Part shown: one piece after another, positions 60,661-64,000 of the stretch
Layout: each line of letters starts with the position of its first letter
How positions within the stretch are numbered: position 1 is the first letter of the stretch
From: Sphagnum compactum
Taxonomy: Eukaryota; Bryophyta; Sphagnopsida; Sphagnales
Reading direction: 5' to 3'
DNA length: 64,000 nt
NCBI GenBank assembly: GCA_965153455.1
Contig: OZ234504.1
Coordinates: 3,906,001 to 3,970,000 of the forward strand
The notes under the pieces: generated by a model
What the model saw: only the letters and a program-made list of their open reading frames with translations
Database searches by the model: none
Told to the model about the DNA's origin: nothing
Position numbers and translations under genes: made by a program

Positions 60661-63600
60661 AAGAAGAAGAAAGATTTTCTTTTTCTTTTTTTCTTTTCTT
60701 TTCTTTTCTTTCTTTTTATTTTTCTTTCTACTTATTTTCCTTTGTTTCTTTTTTCCAGGCTTTGTTTGCAAGATAAGTGTTTTTTGTTAAAAATTTTTAA
60801 AAAAAAATTGGGTTATCGTCCAATCCAAATTTTGCCAAAAGGAGGTCACACAAAGTTAGTCGTTTTAGGAAAGTCATAAAAAGGAACTTTTAAAAAAAAA
60901 ACAAAAGCGGTCCCGGAGTGTCTGTTACTTCTGCAAAGAGTTAAGACTTTGTTTTTCCGCCTCTTTCTCTTTCCAAGGGGAAGGAACTTGGGGTGGGGGG
61001 GAGGGGGGATGATGGGGTTGATATTTTTTTTTTTTTCTAGTGTGCTATTTGAAAAATCAATTTGGTGCTTTTGTTAAATTATAAAAAATAGCAAATTATA
61101 TGTTCACACGTTCACACTACTCTCTGCAAAACCAAATGCCTAGGCAAAACAACCCCCTAGAGAAAGAGAAAATAAAATAAAATAAAGGGGGACAATCTTC
61201 TTTTAGGGTTTAGGTTTTGGCTATTGACTGCTTTAGGGTTTAGGGTTTGGCCAAGCCTGTCAGACTGACTGAAGAAGCAGTTTTGCCATTTGGCCCATCT
61301 GCTGTTTGTTGAATGGAGGTACCTATTTGACTACCTAGTTATTTATTTGAAAGCACTTTTTTTTGCTTTTAATTAAAAATTTCCATCTTCCATTTTTATT
61401 TTTATTTTTGGCTCATATAGACATAAAATATCCTGTTACACCTTAATGCTAGATATACTCTCACTTCCCAAAGAACAAAGCAATGCTTTGATCCATACCA
61501 TGCATTACATAAAGAAGCATCGAGATTCAAAAGATATTACACCTTCCTTAGCGCGATTCTTCTCATAAAATGCATATTCTCAACCCCTTCAAAATGTCTC
61601 GCATCTATCAACACATAACGTTTCCTTGGGAGTACGATTGAAATCTTTTTTCTTTTCTTTTCCCTCAGTAAAGGAAAAGTTGATGCAAAGAAAGTCATGG
61701 CCACCCAAAGGCCTGCTTATATTTCAGTCGGAGGAGGACAATAAATCAGCAATGGGTCCTCATTGGAGATAGCACAAAAGTATTGTCTGCTTCTTTTTTT
61801 GATGACTGCCCAATTGCCCGACCTAGATGCATCTGGTGATCACCCGACACATCTTGGTGTTGCCCAGACACAAATTTTGTTTCTTATTATACACAATTTG
61901 GACATGTAATAGACACTAAGATGTCTCTTAGTGTCTATTACACACCTAAAGAATGCATAATAGAACCCAAAAAGAAGCAAACCTGTTTATAACAAGTATG
62001 TTAAATCAGAAATAAGGAGAAATTGCTGAATTAACGTCCTTGTTATCTACACACATAGCATTCATGATGGTCCCAAATGCCATAACAAATCAATGAGGTA
62101 AGTAACTTTCAGATTTTATGTAAGTATTTTCACATGGGTCGTAAGAATACCTTCAATGCTCCCACCATAATGGACCCAACATATCACAATATTGATACTT
62201 GGTATGGGTAGCTTTCAATTTATGTAAAATAATCATACAAGAAACATGTCAGGTGCTATAACCCTGCTAGCCATCAAGTGTTAATAAAATGTGAAGAAAG
62301 GCTCTTGAATTCATCATTTGTGTTTGCAACAACAAAGATTTGCTGTGAATTAAAGAGCAACTCCACCTTTGCTCAGTATGTGATCTTGCAAATGAAAATT
62401 GGATGAAGAACAGTCAAAACATGTTCACTTGGCCAAGCAAAATGGTTTTGGCCCAGCATTCTTGCAAGGTTTGCTTAGGCTGTTAAAAGGCAGAGCAAAG
62501 CCTAGCACCTGCCCCAGATGAGTGTAATAAATATGATTTGACTGTTGCTCCCTGTTTGTGATTGGCCAATCATAATGATTGGTCCAGGTGGTTTGCTATT
62601 AGAAGTCCCACCTATTTGGAGTCCCAGTTATGGTTGTATGGGTGGGGTTGGAAAAAAAAGTAAATAACTAAACTTGGATGTGGAAAATCTTTTTGCAGGG
62701 GTCACGTAGTGAGCATCGCTGGAGATACTCTTAAATACATCCCACATGTTGGGTCATCTTCACATGTAAAGTATAAAGCTTTCAGATGCAGCTTTGACTA
62801 CTCAAAACCCCCAAGTGTTAAAAGATGATTCTCAAATATGGAACAGGGCAAATTCAATCCAGTCAAGATGATGAAATTTTTTGCTTGTGTCAGGGGCCAC
62901 TTGCTGTTGTTGCCTGTTGGGAAAGAAGCCTTTCTCTGAGCTCAAAAGTTGTCCAGAAAAAATAAAGCTCTGAGTCTCCAACTTTTTTGATGAAAAAATG
63001 TGCTAGCTAGTTTCCCAAGAGAACAGATGGGTGTATCTAGGCAAAGCTTCAATTGTACACATTTATACAGTTGAGTCAAATTGGACGCACCCTTGTACAA
63101 AGTTGTGGTGGTGCAACAATGTCTGTTAGCAAGCACAGTGTTGCAGTTGTCATCAAATGTGGCCCATTGCTTTCCTTATTACTCATCTGTGCACAAAAGG
63201 CAGTGTTGTTGTTCTTGTCATTAGACGTGGGCAAGGCAAATGCATCTGTTGCATTTCTTTATTACTCATTTGCACAAGAAAGGTGTTTACTTAGTACATT
63301 GTCATGTGAGAATTATGGAGCTATCAATCAATGCATAAATTATCAAATACCTTAGTACCCTGGCCAGTTCAACACTAATTACATTATTTTCAGAAATGTT
63401 GAGATTTTCAAAACTTATTTCTTTCAAATGAAAAAATATTTTGAAAGAAAATAGTGGATATTTAAGAATATTTCGTTTGTTGAAATGAATGTTTCAAAAT
63501 TAATTAATTATTCAACAGACATGTGTTGAAATGGCCAAGGTACTATGGTATGAAGGGCAGTAGAAAGCTGTTACCTAATAGGCTTCCTTGCGAAGGGATG

Positions 63601-64000
63601 AAGTTGGGGGAGGGTTTGTTGGGTGTGACTAACCCCAAAAAATCCAATGCTCTAGAGAGACTAGAGAAATTTCTCAACCAATTGTGTCGCCTAGTTGAGA
63701 AATTTCTCAATTGTGTCACCTAATGTATTGAGGTGTGATTAATGTGCTTCCAACTCTACAGCATTTGCTGAGAGGCTTTTGCTTTTCTTGGGTGATTGAT
63801 TACTTTAGTATGGAAAGAAAGTGGAGAGGGATGGTTAACCATATAAATTGATCACCTCATTAGATACTTTGTCACCTTACACTGACACCTTCTGAACTTC
63901 ATGTAGATTATTATCTAGGACAACAAATTATATAGCAGCAAATTTGTCTGGAACATAGTCACGGTTTGAAAAATAAAATTGCACAGGAGTCTTCTTTTCC
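60661..64000. other. AT-rich intergenic DNA, no gene recognised
   Basis: It contains a (TTTC)n-rich tract (60675-60735), a poly-G/poly-T stretch near 61000-61035 and short tttagggt words at about 61203-61250. Small open frames at 62942-63355 and 63523-63723 have no recognisable domain. A loose internal repeat (tttattactcat.tg.acaa.aaagg) occurs near 63176 and 63260. Nothing here supports a gene. Confidence 0.5.

Noticed and set aside
61200-61250. Telomere-like tttaggg words, possible interstitial telomere
   Set aside because: Only two or three imperfect units, as often found in plant promoters and spacers.
63053-63355. A 100-codon open frame near the right edge
   Set aside because: Starts at TTG, shows no domain, and overlaps a loose internal repeat.

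Overview
This is plant nuclear DNA. Genes are split by short GT-AG introns, the land is AT-rich and full of decayed transposable elements, and the recognisable proteins are plant ones: a plastid ABC1-family kinase, a DREB-type AP2/ERF factor, cytosolic triosephosphate isomerase and a plant-only 'GTGVFIPRR...EWTY' protein. Five genes in 64 kb, with introns mostly of 100-500 bp, argue for a moderate-sized genome. I suspect a non-seed land plant (moss, lycophyte or fern), but the sequence alone does not fix the lineage.

Layout. 1-7900: AT-rich DNA with no firm gene; a possible minus-strand leader/promoter at about 6100-6540 and a coding-looking scrap near 3.6 kb. 7900-10650: a GC-richer island with an intronless AP2/ERF gene (8505-10496, +). 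10650-15178: repeats, including a 34-bp inverted repeat pair. 15179-22210 (-): ABC1K3-like kinase, resolved here into 20 coding exons (849 aa). 24685-27862 (+): triosephosphate isomerase, 9 coding exons (252 aa), divergent from the kinase across a 2.5-kb spacer. 29107-32291 (+): ankyrin/coiled-coil protein, 9 coding exons (274 aa). 32292-40900: old transposon debris (Ty3/gypsy integrase pieces and a LINE-type 3' end). 40906-47842 (+): a nearly complete chromodomain Ty3/gypsy LTR retrotransposon with target duplication, recently inserted but broken. 48892-55998: an apparently whole but dead hAT DNA transposon, with terminal inverted repeats and a likely 8-bp target duplication. 57218-59461 (-): the GTGVFIPRR/EWTY gene, 5 coding exons (492 aa), one intron being GC-AG. 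60660-64000: AT-rich, nothing recognised.

The genes do not form an obvious pathway. The kinase acts on plastoglobule prenyl-lipid metabolism, TPI in cytosolic glycolysis, and the AP2 protein is probably a stress/ABA-type regulator. Two themes recur. Introns of the kinase and TPI genes carry private minisatellites, one of which sits on a 5' splice site. Local tandem duplications have also hit coding DNA (68 residues in the AP2 protein) and exon-intron borders (TPI exon 8). I found no convincing new multi-gene system. Exon models were built by eye from splice consensus plus reading-frame and family continuity. Family comparisons are from memory, not from a search.
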